From NCBI GenBank assembly GCA_903873915.1, contig CAIQQH010000046.1, positions 1 to 64,000 on the forward strand: a stretch of 64,000 nt of DNA. The letters are read 5' to 3'. The DNA comes from an uncultured Flavobacteriia bacterium. Its GTDB lineage: Bacteria; Bacteroidota; Bacteroidia; Flavobacteriales_D; Crocinitomicaceae. A program made the translations under genes and the position numbers. Under the pieces are notes generated by a model. That model saw nothing but the letters and a program-made list of their open reading frames with translations, did not search any database and was not told the origin of the DNA. Position 1 is the first letter of the stretch. Each line of letters starts with the position of its first letter. Positions 53,541-63,189 of this stretch are shown one piece after another.

Positions 53541-54902
53541 TTAGATGAGTTGAATTCCTGTATAATTTTGTGGCGTAATCGCCTTTAATTCTATTTTTAG
53601 TGCTTCTGAAATAGGCAATTCATCTACAAAGAGGTGCACGGATTCTTTGGTCACCGCCTCATTTATTCGAGTCAAACCTTTCAATGCTTCGTAGGGCTTT
53701 GGAAATCCTTCACGACGCAAAACCGTTTGGATTGCTTCGGCAACTACAGCCCAATTGTTCTCAAGGTCTCTTTCAAATGCTCTTTCATTTAACAGCAATT
53801 TGTCCAAGCCGGCGATGGTAGATTTTAAGGCGATGAATGTATGTGCAAACGGCATTCCTATGGTTCTAAGAACTGTCGAGTCTGTGAGGTCGCGCTGCAA
53901 ACGGGATACTGGCAATTTGGAAGAAAGGTGTTCAAACAACGCATTTGCAATACCAATATTCCCCTCGGAATTCTCGAAATCTATTGGGTTTACTTTGTGC
54001 GGCATCGCTGATGATCCAATTTCACCTTCCTTGAGTTTCTGCTTGAAATATTCCATCGAAATGTAGGTCCACATGTCGCGGTCTAAATCGAGGAGGATGT
54101 TGTTGATGCGTTTTAAACAATCAAACAATGCGGCTAAATTGTCGTAATGTTCAATCTGTGTCGTCGTCTGGCTGCGTTTCAGCCCAAGGATGTTGTCGAC
54201 AAATTGATTGGCAAATCCCACCCAGTCTTTTTCTGGAAATGACACAAAATGCGCATTGAAGTTACCGGTTGCTCCTCCAAACTTCGCAGAGAATGGTACG
54301 TTTTTCAACTGATCCAATTGAATGGATAGCCGCTCTGTAAATACTTTTATTTCCTTGCCCAATCGCGTTGGTGTTGCAGGTTGCCCGTGTGTTCTAGCCA
54401 ACATAGGTATGTCCTTCCACTCGTTTTGCAAATGAGACAAACGACCAGTGAGTTGTTCCATCAAGGGGAGATATTGCTCATGGATCGCATCGCGCAAGGA
54501 AAGTGGAACACTTGTATTGTTGATGTCTTGTGACGTCAACCCGAAATGAATGAACTCGAGGTATCTTTCCAAGCCGATTTCTTGCATTTTTTCTTTCAAG
54601 AAATACTCAACAGCTTTTACGTCGTGGTTGGTTACCTTTTCCGTGTTTTTGATCCACAAGGCGTCTTCTTCAGAAAAGCGTGAGTATATTTCACGAAGCT
54701 CACTAAATTTCTCCAGTGGAAAGTCAACCAAGGGCTCGATGCCAAATGAAACCAAGGCAATGAAATATTCAACTTCAACCAATACACGGTAACGTATAAG
54801 CCCAAATTCTGAAAAATAAGGTTGAAGCTCATTTGTTTTACGCTGATAGCGTCCGTCGACAGGGGAAATTGCGGTAAGGCTACTGAAGGAAAGTTCTTCC
54901 AT
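53541..54902 (-). CDS. purB: Adenylosuccinate lyase
   Basis: Two fumarate-releasing steps of purine synthesis. 453 aa with the fumarase-superfamily signature SSAMPHKVNPIDFENSEGN (about 293-311), HFGLTSQDINNTSVPL (about 118-133) and ARTHGQPATPTRLGKE (about 167-182). Start MEELSFSSLTAISPVDGRYQ is typical of PurB. 10 bp downstream of it lies the exported unknown gene on the same strand. Confidence 0.95.
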   Translation of the reverse strand: MEELSFSSLTAISPVDGRYQRKTNELQPYFSEFGLIRYRVLVEVEYFIALVSFGIEPLVDFPLEKFSELREIYSRFSEEDALWIKNTEKVTNHDVKAVEYFLKEKMQEIGLERYLEFIHFGLTSQDINNTSVPLSLRDAIHEQYLPLMEQLTGRLSHLQNEWKDIPMLARTHGQPATPTRLGKEIKVFTERLSIQLDQLKNVPFSAKFGGATGNFNAHFVSFPEKDWVGFANQFVDNILGLKRSQTTTQIEHYDNLAALFDCLKRINNILLDLDRDMWTYISMEYFKQKLKEGEIGSSAMPHKVNPIDFENSEGNIGIANALFEHLSSKLPVSRLQRDLTDSTVLRTIGMPFAHTFIALKSTIAGLDKLLLNERAFERDLENNWAVVAEAIQTVLRREGFPKPYEALKGLTRINEAVTKESVHLFVDELPISEALKIELKAITPQNYTGIQLI

Positions 54903-54992
54903 TTTACGTTGTACTTGGAATTAAACGCCAAAGATACGAAATACAAATCGAGCAAATGATGCCAAATTGGTCCCAATGATTAAATTTGATTC

Positions 54993-55814
54993 ATGACATT
55001 TTTCAACGATTTACTTCTTGGGTTTAAGTCTTTTTGGAAGGCCTTGAAGTTTATTCGTGAACACCAATTGTACTGGTTCATGCTTATACCAGCCGCACTG
55101 ATGCCAGGAATTTATATTCTTGGTGCATATGTGTTGAAGCGTCCTGTTGAGACCGATGTTCACTCGGTCAACGATATTGTTTGGTTTATTCTGGGCCAGC
55201 TTTTTCAAATTTCAGTAGCCTTGCTGTTTATGAAATTCACCAAGTATCTGGTCGTCATCCTGCTCTCACCGCTGCTTACTCATTTAAGTGAACGCACTGA
55301 GCGTATTTTAACAGGGAATGTCTATCCCTTCGATTTCAATCAATTTGTTCGGGATGTGAAACGTGCCTTGCGCATCACATTTCGAAATTTGCTCTGGCAT
55401 TACGCGTTGGTGATGAGCTTTGTACTTCTGGTGCTCCTTGTTTGGCAAGAATACAAAGACCTGCCAATTTCCATCGTGACATTGGTGATTGGATTTTACT
55501 ACTACGGATTTAGCTTTGTCGATTACATCAATGAACGACGAAAATTGACGGTCGAACAGAGCATTCAATTTATGCGCAAACATCGCGGTTTGGCCATTTC
55601 TATTGGCGCAGGATATTCACTTTTAATTCTTCTTCCTTTAAATACGGATATCGTATTTGGTTTGAATATCACTAAAGAAGGGTTTTTAGCAGGACTTGGA
55701 CAGTTCCTATTCCATATTTTACTTTGGATTTGTGCAGCAGCAGCACCCGTAATTGCGATTGTTGCAGCAACTATTGCGATGAATGACTTGGTGAAATTGA
55801 AGCCTAAACAATGA
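54993..55814 (+). CDS. EI24 domain membrane protein (CysZ-like)
   Basis: 273 aa integral membrane protein with the CysZ/EI24 topology: hydrophobic segments at about 27-48, 62-82, 138-158, 195-225 and 235-262, and the motif-like LLLGFKSFWKALKFIREH at the start. The bacterial members with known function (CysZ) carry sulfate; Bacteroidota members are usually annotated only as EI24-domain proteins, and no sulfur gene is near, so substrate is not claimed. Confidence 0.85.
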   Translation: MTFFNDLLLGFKSFWKALKFIREHQLYWFMLIPAALMPGIYILGAYVLKRPVETDVHSVNDIVWFILGQLFQISVALLFMKFTKYLVVILLSPLLTHLSERTERILTGNVYPFDFNQFVRDVKRALRITFRNLLWHYALVMSFVLLVLLVWQEYKDLPISIVTLVIGFYYYGFSFVDYINERRKLTVEQSIQFMRKHRGLAISIGAGYSLLILLPLNTDIVFGLNITKEGFLAGLGQFLFHILLWICAAAAPVIAIVAATIAMNDLVKLKPKQ

Positions 55815-55904
55815 GTTGTCATTAAATTGAAGAGCTTAAATTTTCAGTTACGCGAAAATTTCGTTTCTTTTGTGCTGAGTTAATCCAAACCAACTATTCA
55901 TTCG

Positions 55905-57281
55905 ATGAAATCATTCTATATTTTATTTTTTGCGATGATCGCTTCATTTTCTTCAATCGCGAATATCGAAAATCCAACGACTCCTCCAGATTCCACAAAA
56001 ACAGTTAAAGAAATTGCAGATGTGCTTTTGACTCTTGAGAAAGGAAAAACATTGTTGTCGGAAGGGAAATACCGTGAAGCCTTAATTGTTTTCCGCGATG
56101 CAGGTACAGTCGACCCTAAAAACTGGAGGGTATTGTACTATTCTGCTCAGTGTTATTATGTATTCAATTCGTATGGGATTGCCTTGGAGTATGCAAGCGA
56201 TGCGATTTCTTACGGAAAGGAAAATGTAGACAATGAGGCCTATGAGTTGTTGGCTCGATCGCATCATCGCATGGGAAATATTGATTCTGCGCTGCATTAC
56301 TACCAAATTTCACTAGAGAAAATCAATCCAATGCGTGCAAAAGAATTATTGATTGGTTTGCACATAGAACAATGCCTGTTTGCAAAGGCGGAAATGGCAG
56401 GACCAAAAACCTCGATGCGCTCCAACATGATCGGCGAGGTAAATTCAGCACAGAACGAATATTGTCCTGTACTGACGAACAATGGCACTGTCCTGTACTT
56501 CGCCTCGCGTCGCAGCGACACGAAAGGTGGACTACAAAATCCAGCTGATGAAGAGTATTTTGAGGATGTTTACCGAGCAGTTTGGAGTCCTTCTGCGGGC
56601 ACGTGGGACAGTGTTTCCAATGAGCTAGGGAGAATCAATACCAAAGGTTTTGATTGCATCACGTTTATTTCTTCAAACGGAATGCATGGACTTATGACGG
56701 TGAATACATCAGCAACAGATGAGAAGACGGTAACCAAGGGATCGGATATTTTTGAAATTACGATGTCAGATAAAGGGAAATGGTCAACGCCTAAGCTCAT
56801 AGCGAATAAAACAATCAACACGAGCTTTTTTGAAGGATCCGCCACTATGACTGCCGATGGCAACACCATGTATTTTGTATCGGACCGTAAGGGTGATAAA
56901 AGCTCGACAGATATTTACATGGTTCAAAAAGTCGGTAAAAACTGGGGGGAAGCAAAACCACTTCCTATGACAATCAATACCATTGGACGTGAAACAACAC
57001 CATTTATTTCTCCTGATGGAAGATGGTTGTTCTTCAGTTCAGATGGCTTGCCGGGTATGGGAGGATTGGATGTATACGTTGCAGAGAATCTTGGCTCCAC
57101 TTGGGGTGATCCTGTGAATTTAGGTATTGTTGTAAACAGTGTAAACAACGATACCCATTTCCAATATTATGAAGCCTTGAAAAAAGCCGTTATGGCTGGA
57201 TTTGAGGTCTTCGGAAAGAAATCGAGCATAAACATGTATGAGGTGGACATGAGTACATTTTCATACCCTGGAAAAAAATAA
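55905..57281 (+). CDS. TPR plus PD40-like propeller protein, PorE-related without OmpA domain
   Basis: 458 aa. Signal peptide MKSFYILFFAMIASFSSIAN, TPR helices (about 40-165, GKTLLSEGKYREALIVFRDA and NEAYELLARSHHRMGNIDSA), then a WD40/PD40-type propeller (about 185-450) with repeated CPVLTNNGTVLYFASRR, TADGNTMYFVSDRKG and SPDGRWLFFSSDG blades. Architecture resembles PorE-type proteins, which add an OmpA domain at the end; here the protein stops after the propeller. No lipobox. It may be an envelope scaffold linked to T9SS; not shown. Confidence 0.83.
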   Translation: MKSFYILFFAMIASFSSIANIENPTTPPDSTKTVKEIADVLLTLEKGKTLLSEGKYREALIVFRDAGTVDPKNWRVLYYSAQCYYVFNSYGIALEYASDAISYGKENVDNEAYELLARSHHRMGNIDSALHYYQISLEKINPMRAKELLIGLHIEQCLFAKAEMAGPKTSMRSNMIGEVNSAQNEYCPVLTNNGTVLYFASRRSDTKGGLQNPADEEYFEDVYRAVWSPSAGTWDSVSNELGRINTKGFDCITFISSNGMHGLMTVNTSATDEKTVTKGSDIFEITMSDKGKWSTPKLIANKTINTSFFEGSATMTADGNTMYFVSDRKGDKSSTDIYMVQKVGKNWGEAKPLPMTINTIGRETTPFISPDGRWLFFSSDGLPGMGGLDVYVAENLGSTWGDPVNLGIVVNSVNNDTHFQYYEALKKAVMAGFEVFGKKSSINMYEVDMSTFSYPGKK

Positions 57282-57323
57282 TTTTTGAACCTTATGAAAA
57301 GTGAGATGTAATTGCATCTTCAA

Positions 57324-57346
57324 AGCACCCAAACGGGTGCTTTTTT
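57324..57346 (+). terminator. Terminator after the TPR/PD40 gene
   Basis: AGCACCC (57324-57330) pairs perfectly with GGGTGCT (57335-57341), loop AAAC, then a T run. Confidence 0.85.
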
Positions 57347-57362
57347 CGTCTAAATAACCGTT

Positions 57363-59351
57363 ATGAAGAAATTAATCTATTCCCTAATGCTGGCCTTGCC
57401 AGTTGCGTTGAATGCTCAAAAAGAGATTCCGCTCTCATCAACAATTCAAAAAGTCACGGTGTTCTTTCAGGGTGCACAATTGGACCATTATCGCTCTGTT
57501 GAACTGCAACCTGGCCGCCAAGAATTGGTGTTTCAGAAACTGACCGACTTCGTAGACCCGAATACGGTGCAAGTCAAGGCTAAGGGCGCTTTGACCATCA
57601 TTTCTGTGAAAACACGCAAGAACTTCGAGGACATGAAGATCACCAACGAGGAAGTAAATGCCTTGAATGATCAAAAAAAGAAACTGGAAAAACGCGACCT
57701 CAATCTGCGCGATGAATACGAAATCTTACTGTATGACAAGGATTTAATCCTAAAGAACCGCGAATTGAAAGGCACTGATCTCGGATTGAAGGTTTCTGAA
57801 TTGAAAGAGGCCTATGCCTTTATGCACGAAAAATTGAATGCGATTACAATCCGTCAATCGGCCATAAAGGAAGAGTTGGAAACCTTGAATAAGGACATGA
57901 ACCGGATTGAACAAGAAATTGTTAGCCGCAGAAACAAGCCCGTTACGAACTATACTGAGGTCATCGTGGAAATTGATGTCGACAAAGCGACCAAAGGTGA
58001 GTTTTTCTTTTCCTACATCTCGCCACGTGCATCTTGGAAGCCTTATTACGACATGCGTTCCAATGGAATAGGTGAACCGGTGCGCTTGGAAGCAAAAGCT
58101 CTAGTGATGCAATCTACTGGAATTGCCTGGGACAATGTGGACTTGGTACTTTCTACCAATGATCCGTATGAAAATTCAGCCGAACCCATCCTCAATCCAT
58201 GGTACCTCAATTACAACAATTATCCGCAGCAACGTACTGTGGCGACACGCCAATTGCCGACAGTGGATTATTCCGGACAATTGTTGAAGGGGATTGTGAT
58301 TGATGCCACTACAGGTGAACCGATGCCTTTTGCTCAAATTCGTTTTCCATCGAATCTAAATGTGGGTACAGTATCGGATAGTGACGGTAAATTTGAGGTC
58401 AATGTGCCTCGAGGTGAATACTATGCGACAGCAAGTTATGTCGGGTATCAGCCGATGCAGTTGCAAATCACAGCACCTTATTTGAAGTTTTTCTTGCAAG
58501 CAGATCAATTGGATTTGGACGAAGTAATGGTGACCGACAAAAATCAAGTGTACACCGCATCTGCGAGTTATAAATTGTCGGCAGAATCAATCGATGGGGT
58601 AATTATTAATAAACGCGGTAAAAATCGAAAGGAAAAATACAGAAATGATATGTCGGCAAACGGAAATTCCGTTGAATTATCAGTCGGACAGTCAAGCACT
58701 TATTCATGGTCTCAACAGGCGCAATCAACAGTGGTACAAAAAGACTTGCGTGTGGAATATTCGATTCAGTCAAAAATGAGTATCCCTTCAGATGGAAATG
58801 ACCACCGCGTGCACATCGACGATTTTGAATTGCCGGCAAACTACGAATACCACACCGCACCAAAATTGGATCCTGCTGTTTTCTTAACTGCACAGGTGAC
58901 GGGTTGGGAAAAACTGAACCTACTCAGCGGCGAATCGAATTTGTACTTTGATGGAACCTACATCGGTAAATCGTACATCGACGTGAATTCAACAAAAGAC
59001 ACCTTGTCATTCTCTTTGGGTAAAGACAAGAAAATTCAGATTGAGCGCATACGCATCGATGAGAAGAGCACAAAGAAGACCATCGGTGGTCGTCAGAAGT
59101 TTGAAGTGGCGTACGAGATTAAAGTGAAAAACAATGGAGGTGCAGCAATACCGATCATCATCAAAGACCAAATGCCACTTTCGGTGAATACCGACATCAA
59201 AGTGAAAAACGGCGAATACGAAGGAGCTGTGCTCGATGAGAAAACAGGAATCTTGACTTGGCGAATAACCTTAGCGCCATCTCAAAACAAATCCATGAAA
59301 TTCAATTATTCGGTGGATTCAAATCCGGGGTATGTGTTGTATGTGGAATAG
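57363..59351 (+). CDS. MuiA-family protein (DUF4140/DUF4139) with inserted carboxypeptidase-regulatory domain
   Basis: 662 aa. Signal peptide to about ALNAQ, DUF4140 N-domain (about 25-120, TIQKVTVFFQGAQLDHYRSVEL), coiled-coil (about 95-200, NALNDQKKKLEKRDLNLRDE), then the DUF4139 domain (about 210-662, ISPRASWKPYYDMR near 225 and the YEIKVKNNGGAAIPIII end). Between the halves of DUF4139 there is an extra CarboxypepD_reg-like segment (about 315-395, GIVIDATTGEPMPFAQIRF and TASYVGYQPM), the module also found at the start of TonB receptors. The family is linked to mucoidy control by name only; function here unknown. Confidence 0.85.
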   Translation: MKKLIYSLMLALPVALNAQKEIPLSSTIQKVTVFFQGAQLDHYRSVELQPGRQELVFQKLTDFVDPNTVQVKAKGALTIISVKTRKNFEDMKITNEEVNALNDQKKKLEKRDLNLRDEYEILLYDKDLILKNRELKGTDLGLKVSELKEAYAFMHEKLNAITIRQSAIKEELETLNKDMNRIEQEIVSRRNKPVTNYTEVIVEIDVDKATKGEFFFSYISPRASWKPYYDMRSNGIGEPVRLEAKALVMQSTGIAWDNVDLVLSTNDPYENSAEPILNPWYLNYNNYPQQRTVATRQLPTVDYSGQLLKGIVIDATTGEPMPFAQIRFPSNLNVGTVSDSDGKFEVNVPRGEYYATASYVGYQPMQLQITAPYLKFFLQADQLDLDEVMVTDKNQVYTASASYKLSAESIDGVIINKRGKNRKEKYRNDMSANGNSVELSVGQSSTYSWSQQAQSTVVQKDLRVEYSIQSKMSIPSDGNDHRVHIDDFELPANYEYHTAPKLDPAVFLTAQVTGWEKLNLLSGESNLYFDGTYIGKSYIDVNSTKDTLSFSLGKDKKIQIERIRIDEKSTKKTIGGRQKFEVAYEIKVKNNGGAAIPIIIKDQMPLSVNTDIKVKNGEYEGAVLDEKTGILTWRITLAPSQNKSMKFNYSVDSNPGYVLYVE

Positions 59352-59371
59352 AAATTTCAATAAATAGAATC

Positions 59372-59400
59372 AAGGCCGTTCCCAACAGATCGGCCTTTTT
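59372..59400 (+). terminator. Terminator after the MuiA-family gene
   Basis: AAGGCCG (59372-59378) pairs with CGGCCTT (59391-59397), then a T run. truA has its own promoter right after it. Confidence 0.8.
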
Positions 59401-59404
59401 CATT

Positions 59405-59412
59405 TACCTTTG
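59405..59412 (+). promoter_or_regulatory. -7 box TACCTTTG for truA
   Basis: Exact TAnnTTTG match 6 bp before the truA ATG at 59419, between the terminator and the gene. Confidence 0.55.
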
Positions 59413-59418
59413 TACCCC

Positions 59419-60150
59419 ATGAAAAGGTACTTCATAGAAATTGCTTACGACGGCTCCACTTACTTTGGTTGGCAGCGTCAGCCTAAGCAGAATTCTGTGC
59501 AGCAAGAAATGGAAGATAACCTGAGTAAGCTGTTTTCCAATGAACCGATTCAAGTTGTGGGTTGTGGGCGAACAGATGCTGGTGTGCATGCCAAACAGTA
59601 TTTTCTTCATGTCGACCTTCCTGAAATTGACGACACGAATCAGTTTTGCTTTAAGCTGAATCGCATGCTTCCAGCGTCTATTGCGGTGTATTCGATGAAA
59701 GAAGTTGACGCTGAAATGCATGCCCGATTTCATGCTACAGCACGGACGTACAGGTATTACATTCATCAGAAGAAAGATCCTTTTCGCGTAGGATTGAGTT
59801 GGTATGTACCTCAAGAGCTTGATTTTGACGCGATGAACATTGCTGCAAAACACCTGCTTGGCACACAGGATTTCACCTCCTTGTCGAAGTTACATACCGA
59901 TGTGAAAACCAATATCTGCACTGTAAGTCATGCGGAATGGAAAAATGAGCAGAACGAGTGGTACTTTGAAATTACGGCAGATCGTTTTTTGAGAAATATG
60001 GTGCGTGCGACGGTTGGAACTTTAATGGATGTGGGTACAGGAAAACGTATACCTAATGAACTATCAGAGATTCTTTCAGCCTTGGACCGCGGAGCAGCAT
60101 CGACTTCGGTTCCCGCACATGGCTTGTACTTATGGAAAATTACCTATTGA
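59419..60150 (+). CDS. truA: tRNA pseudouridine(38-40) synthase TruA
   Basis: Makes pseudouridine in the tRNA anticodon stem. 243 aa from the ATG at 59419 (MKRYFIEIAYDGSTYFGWQ); a TTG at 59410 would only add three residues inside the promoter. Catalytic Asp in VGCGRTDAGVHAK (about 50-62), and FHATARTYRYYIH plus the late DRFLRNMVRATVGTLMDVG segment are typical. Followed by selD after 12 bp, so they may be cotranscribed. Confidence 0.95.
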   Translation: MKRYFIEIAYDGSTYFGWQRQPKQNSVQQEMEDNLSKLFSNEPIQVVGCGRTDAGVHAKQYFLHVDLPEIDDTNQFCFKLNRMLPASIAVYSMKEVDAEMHARFHATARTYRYYIHQKKDPFRVGLSWYVPQELDFDAMNIAAKHLLGTQDFTSLSKLHTDVKTNICTVSHAEWKNEQNEWYFEITADRFLRNMVRATVGTLMDVGTGKRIPNELSEILSALDRGAASTSVPAHGLYLWKITY

Positions 60151-60162
60151 TAAAATCGACGA

Positions 60163-61185
60163 ATGATTAAACTAACGGAATATACGAAGGGTGGTGGATG
60201 TGGCTGCAAAATAGCACCAGAAGCCTTGAGCGAAATATTAAACGGTCACCTGACGAACGATGAATTTCGCTTAATCGTTGGAAACAGCACAGGAGATGAT
60301 GCGGCTGTACTCGATTTGTTGAATGGCTCTTGTCTGCTGTCCACCACGGATTTTTTTACACCGATTGTCGATTCTCCCTATGATTTTGGTCGGATCGCTG
60401 CCGCCAATTCAATCAGCGATGTCTATTCGATGGGCGGACGTCCTGTCATGGCCTTGAGTATCTTGGGTTGGCCAACGGAAAAGTTGGGAACGGAAATCGC
60501 ATCAGAAGTTATTCGTGGTGCAGTAGAGGTTTGTAAACAAGCGGGAATAGCTATCGGTGGAGGTCATTCCATCGAAACCCCGGAACCAATCTTCGGACTG
60601 TCGGTCAATGGGGTGCTGAATTATCATCAACTCAAACGAAACAACACGTCTAAAATAGGGGATGTGATCTTTCTCACAAAACCAATCGGCACAGGTATTC
60701 TCACCTCGGCCATGAAACGAAATTTACTCAGTGATGACCACCTCATATCCTGCGTTGAGTCGATGGCGACCTTAAATTTTATGGGTGAATTTTTAGGTGA
60801 CGTGGAGGGTGTTCATGCCATGACAGATGTGACAGGTTTTGGATTGATTGGACATTTAACGGAGATGACAGACCAAGGTCGACTCACCGCTGAGCTTCAG
60901 TATGCAAAGATTCCACTGCTTGATGGCACACATCAACATGCCGCGAACATGATCTATCCCGACAATACCATGCGCAATTGGAAGGCCTACGGTGAGAAAG
61001 TGAATGGCATCACAGGCGAATCACTGCTTACACTTTGTGATCCACAGACCAATGGGGGATTGTTATTTTCTGTTGACCCTTGTGCTATCGATGAAGTTCA
61101 AGCACTTTTTCAACGCGAAAACGTAGCCTTGCATCAAATAGGTTGTTTCACAGAAAAAAATGGTTTCTGTGTCGAGGTAAAATAA
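60163..61185 (+). CDS. selD: Selenide, water dikinase (selenophosphate synthetase)
   Basis: Makes selenophosphate from selenide and ATP. 340 aa with the active-site segment GGGCGCK (Cys13, Cys15, Lys16) and DDAAVLDL, STTDFFTPIVDSPYDFGRIA and ATP-cone text GIGGGHS-like AIGGGHSIETPEPIFGLSV. The usual catalytic Sec/Cys position is a Cys here (TGT/TGC), so no selenocysteine insertion is needed. Its only user in the window is mnmH at 42773, which argues for tRNA 2-selenouridine rather than selenoproteins. Confidence 0.95.
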   Translation: MIKLTEYTKGGGCGCKIAPEALSEILNGHLTNDEFRLIVGNSTGDDAAVLDLLNGSCLLSTTDFFTPIVDSPYDFGRIAAANSISDVYSMGGRPVMALSILGWPTEKLGTEIASEVIRGAVEVCKQAGIAIGGGHSIETPEPIFGLSVNGVLNYHQLKRNNTSKIGDVIFLTKPIGTGILTSAMKRNLLSDDHLISCVESMATLNFMGEFLGDVEGVHAMTDVTGFGLIGHLTEMTDQGRLTAELQYAKIPLLDGTHQHAANMIYPDNTMRNWKAYGEKVNGITGESLLTLCDPQTNGGLLFSVDPCAIDEVQALFQRENVALHQIGCFTEKNGFCVEVK

Positions 61186-61220
61186 GTTATTTACCTTTCC
61201 TCAATGAGTATTGTGTATCC

Positions 61221-63011
61221 TTAGAACGGGTACTTATTTGCTGCGATCAATGTCTCTGCGATCAGCTGTCGTGCAGCTTTAGGGTTGAAGTATTCGGTCT
61301 TTGTAAATCGCTTTAAACCCATCAACATCATGCGTGCTTCATCACCTTCAGCAAATGAATTGATGGCATCCTTCGCTGCTTTTTCAATTCTGTCAGCCGA
61401 ATCATACACATAGGTTTTTGCCATCGCAATGTGAACAGCAGCTGCGGCTTCCCCTTGTGCGGCAATGATTTTTTCTACGCGCAGTAAAACGGATTCTGCT
61501 TGGTAGGTCCAAATGGCAATGTCGGCAATGTTCATCAAGATTTCTTGCTCCTTTGCCAAGGTCATCATCAACTTTTGAACAGCACTTCCAGCGACCATCA
61601 AGATGGTTTTCTTAAATCCTTCAAGCGCTTTGTACTCATTGCCAAAAATCCCTTCAGGTAAACTGGACATGTCTGGAATGCTCATCAGTTCACCAGCAAT
61701 TTTCATGGCAGGCCCCATCAAGTCCAATTCTCCTTTCATCGCACGACGCAAGATCATATCGACAGTGAGCATGCGGTTGATTTCATTTGTCCCTTCGAAA
61801 ATTCGGTTGATGCGGGAATCACGGTAAGCACGTTCAACCGGTGATTCTGCTGAGTAACCCATTCCGCCATAGATTTGTACCGCTTCATCCACGACATAAT
61901 CCAAACACTCGGATCCAGCCACTTTCAATGCCGCACATTCAGCGGCAAATTGCTCAATTCCTTTTAATGTGGCTTTGCCTTTGTCCATGCCTGAGGCAAT
62001 CAATGCATCGATGGCATCGTCAATGTTTTGTGCGGCACGATATGTTGCAGACTCTAAAACAAATGTTCTTATGGCTTGCTCTGCCAATTTGTAGCGAATC
62101 GCACCGTATTTTGAGATAGCACGACCAAATTGTTCACGCTGTGTAGCGTAGTGAATACTTTCGGAGATGGTTTCTTTAGCTCCACCAAGCACACCGCCGG
62201 CCAATTTGATGCGGCCAATATTCAAGATATTGAGTGCTATTTTAAAGCCATTACCACGCTCAGAAAGCAAATTTTCTACTGGAACTTTTACATTATTGTA
62301 AAACACCTGACGGGTCGATGACCCCTTGATTCCCATCTTTTTTTCTTCGGGATTCAAGCTAATGCCCTCACTGTCGGCTTCAACCAAAAATGCGGATAGA
62401 TTTTCATCATCGTCAATTTTTGCAAATACAGTCATGAAGTTGGCAAAGCCACCATTCGTGATCCACATTTTTTGACCATTCAAGAGGTAATGTGTTCCAT
62501 CCGCTGAGAGCGTTGCTTTCGTTTTTCCCGAGTTGGCATCTGACCCCGAACCTGGCTCAGTGAGACAATAGGAAGCTTTCCATTCGCCACTCACCAATTT
62601 TGGAATGTATTTTTGTTTCTGTGCTTCGTTTCCGTAGTAGAGTAGAGGTAGAGTTCCAATGCCAGTATGAGCGCCATAAGCAACAGAGAAAGAAAAGCCT
62701 TTTCCTAGTCGTTCGGCGGCAAGTAGAGATGTCTTAAAGTCAAGCCCCATTCCTCCAAGTTCTTCTGGAACAGACAAGCCGAGCAATCCAAGTTCCCCCG
62801 ATTTCTCGAGCAGTTTTTCCATAAGGCCTGGTTCCATGGCATCAATTCGCTCAATGTTCGGTGTGACTTCTTGATGAATGAAATCGTCACACATTTGGGC
62901 AATCATGCGTTGTTCCTCCGACCACTCTTCGGGAGTGAATATTTCATTTGGGCTTGTTTTTCTGATGATGAACTCACCTCCCTTGATTGGATTTTTCGCT
63001 GTGTTTTCCAT
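61221..63011 (-). CDS. Acyl-CoA dehydrogenase, very-long-chain type (extended C-terminus)
   Basis: 596 aa FAD enzyme for the first step of fatty-acid beta-oxidation. N-terminal helical domain, CLTEPGSGSDANSGKTKA (about 150-167), WITNGGFANFMTVFAKI, and the catalytic Glu in RIFEGTNEINR (about 415), with QREQFGRAISKYGAI before it. The extra about 180 residues after a normal length (about 420-596, helix-rich, with KLMMTLAKEQEILMNIADIA and ARQLIAETLIAANKY) are as in VLCAD/ACAD9 proteins. Second acyl-CoA dehydrogenase in the window. Confidence 0.9.
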   Translation of the reverse strand: MENTAKNPIKGGEFIIRKTSPNEIFTPEEWSEEQRMIAQMCDDFIHQEVTPNIERIDAMEPGLMEKLLEKSGELGLLGLSVPEELGGMGLDFKTSLLAAERLGKGFSFSVAYGAHTGIGTLPLLYYGNEAQKQKYIPKLVSGEWKASYCLTEPGSGSDANSGKTKATLSADGTHYLLNGQKMWITNGGFANFMTVFAKIDDDENLSAFLVEADSEGISLNPEEKKMGIKGSSTRQVFYNNVKVPVENLLSERGNGFKIALNILNIGRIKLAGGVLGGAKETISESIHYATQREQFGRAISKYGAIRYKLAEQAIRTFVLESATYRAAQNIDDAIDALIASGMDKGKATLKGIEQFAAECAALKVAGSECLDYVVDEAVQIYGGMGYSAESPVERAYRDSRINRIFEGTNEINRMLTVDMILRRAMKGELDLMGPAMKIAGELMSIPDMSSLPEGIFGNEYKALEGFKKTILMVAGSAVQKLMMTLAKEQEILMNIADIAIWTYQAESVLLRVEKIIAAQGEAAAAVHIAMAKTYVYDSADRIEKAAKDAINSFAEGDEARMMLMGLKRFTKTEYFNPKAARQLIAETLIAANKYPF

Positions 63012-63189
63012 GATGATTTGAGCCTTTAATTTGGACTAATCGAATGTACAAAATCCTTCTTTATGTTATGCGTGCATATTGAAGTTTATTTCGATTTCAA
63101 GCATGTTAGAGCCGTTTATTAAAAATTTACGCAGCAATTAAACTCGCACAGCAGTTTCATGAAACGCAATCAAATTGACAATTTATCCC

